Shown piece by piece: positions 63,671 through 64,000 of a stretch of DNA of 64,000 nt. The position numbers and the translations under genes are program-made. The notes under the pieces are model-generated. The model worked only from the letters and a program-made list of their open reading frames with translations. It was not told the DNA's origin and did not search any database. Each line of letters begins with the position of its first letter. Position 1 is the first letter of the stretch. The stretch comes from Phanerodontia chrysosporium (lineage: Eukaryota > Basidiomycota > Agaricomycetes > Polyporales > Phanerochaetaceae), in NCBI GenBank assembly GCA_001910725.1, contig MJGA01000050.1:1-64000 (forward strand), read 5' to 3'.

Positions 63671-63838
63671 AGAGAAAAGCAAGAGAGAGAGCAAGGGAAT
63701 GCCTACGAGAAAATGAAACGGGGGAAACACGAGCAAGAGGACAACAAAAAAAGAAAAAAGGGGGGACAGCATCAGTATGTCATCATAGGCCGTGCATGAG
63801 GGCGACACGAATGCAACACGATGCGTGAAGGGAATGAA

Positions 63839-64000
63839 TCAATCCTCGGAGAGGTCCTCACCATTCTCAGCCGAAGGCTCAGACACAGAACAAGCATTGT
63901 TGCCATCAGTACTTGCAGCACCAGACGGTGGGTGAGTTGGCACGTTGTCATCATTGTCACCGAGTGACGTGTCTTCGCGCATCACACGTATTTGCTCAGG
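63839..64000 (-). CDS. Possible 3' end of a host gene, acidic C-terminus
   Basis: Minus-strand frame open to the window edge, ending at TGA 63841-63839. It encodes an Asp/Glu/Ser-rich tail (EDTSLGDNDDNVPTH, SAENGEDLSED). Composition differs from the transposons and no stop interrupts it, but 53 codons are little evidence. The purine-rich stretch at 63671-63780 would be its 3' flank. No family recognised. Confidence 0.35.
   Translation of the reverse strand, partial: PEQIRVMREDTSLGDNDDNVPTHPPSGAASTDGNNACSVSEPSAENGEDLSED

Noticed and set aside
1..64000. CRISPR arrays, bacterial operons, rRNA or tRNA genes
   Set aside because: No regularly spaced identical repeats, no ribosome-binding-site-led gene clusters, and no cloverleaf or rRNA signature recognised.

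Overview
The window is a gene-poor, transposon-dense stretch of a filamentous fungal genome, most likely a basidiomycete of the Agaricomycetes type. The evidence for this is a sphingolipid C9-methyltransferase gene with many 50-60 nt introns, a BTB/POZ protein relic of the kind these fungi carry in many copies, and abundant Ty1/Copia and Ty3/Gypsy LTR elements plus PIF/Harbinger and hAT DNA transposons with small introns. I saw no bacterial features, rRNA, CRISPR array or recognisable tRNA gene.

Layout. 1-1401: 3' part of the methyltransferase gene. 1929-3148: an LTR plus primer-binding site of Gypsy-G type. 3828-9710: Copia-1, complete but dead, with a 272-bp MITE in its gag. 10139-14663 and 29961-33358: the two halves of a minus-strand Gypsy (Gypsy-G) with a degenerate dUTPase downstream of its Pol tail. 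14664-16653: the 5' part of a plus-strand Gypsy (Gypsy-X). 16654-25217: a nearly complete minus-strand relative (Gypsy-Y) with an extra ORF before gag and a Pol that ends in a chromodomain followed by a dUTPase domain. 26091-28936: Copia-E2. 34356-37706: Copia-D, a short element with gag and protease only. 39322-44661: Copia-E. 46903-49631: a PIF/Harbinger transposase and its Myb/SANT-like partner. 50159-51162: a BTB/POZ relic. 52072-57147: an unrecognised, decayed gene split by a complete hAT element (53207-56999). 57369-63670: Copia-H, with two foreign solo LTRs in its gag. 63839-64000: perhaps the 3' end of a minus-strand host gene.

Many solo LTRs of six families (A, B, C, D, F and I in my naming) sit in and between the larger elements. 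Several have exact 5-bp target-site duplications, which fix their ends and the order of insertion. Almost every coding element is broken by stop codons that lie one transition away from a sensible codon (CAG to TAG, CAA to TAA, CGA to TGA, TGG to TGA), and three reverse transcriptases have lost an active-site aspartate by G to A. This is what cytosine methylation and deamination, or a RIP-like process, would leave. The strongest candidates for something new are the Gypsy dUTPase domains (one well preserved in Gypsy-Y, one degenerate in Gypsy-G) and the extra ORF upstream of gag in Gypsy-X/Y.

All positions were read by eye. Splice sites, LTR ends and domain limits come from motif reading, and no database search was possible.
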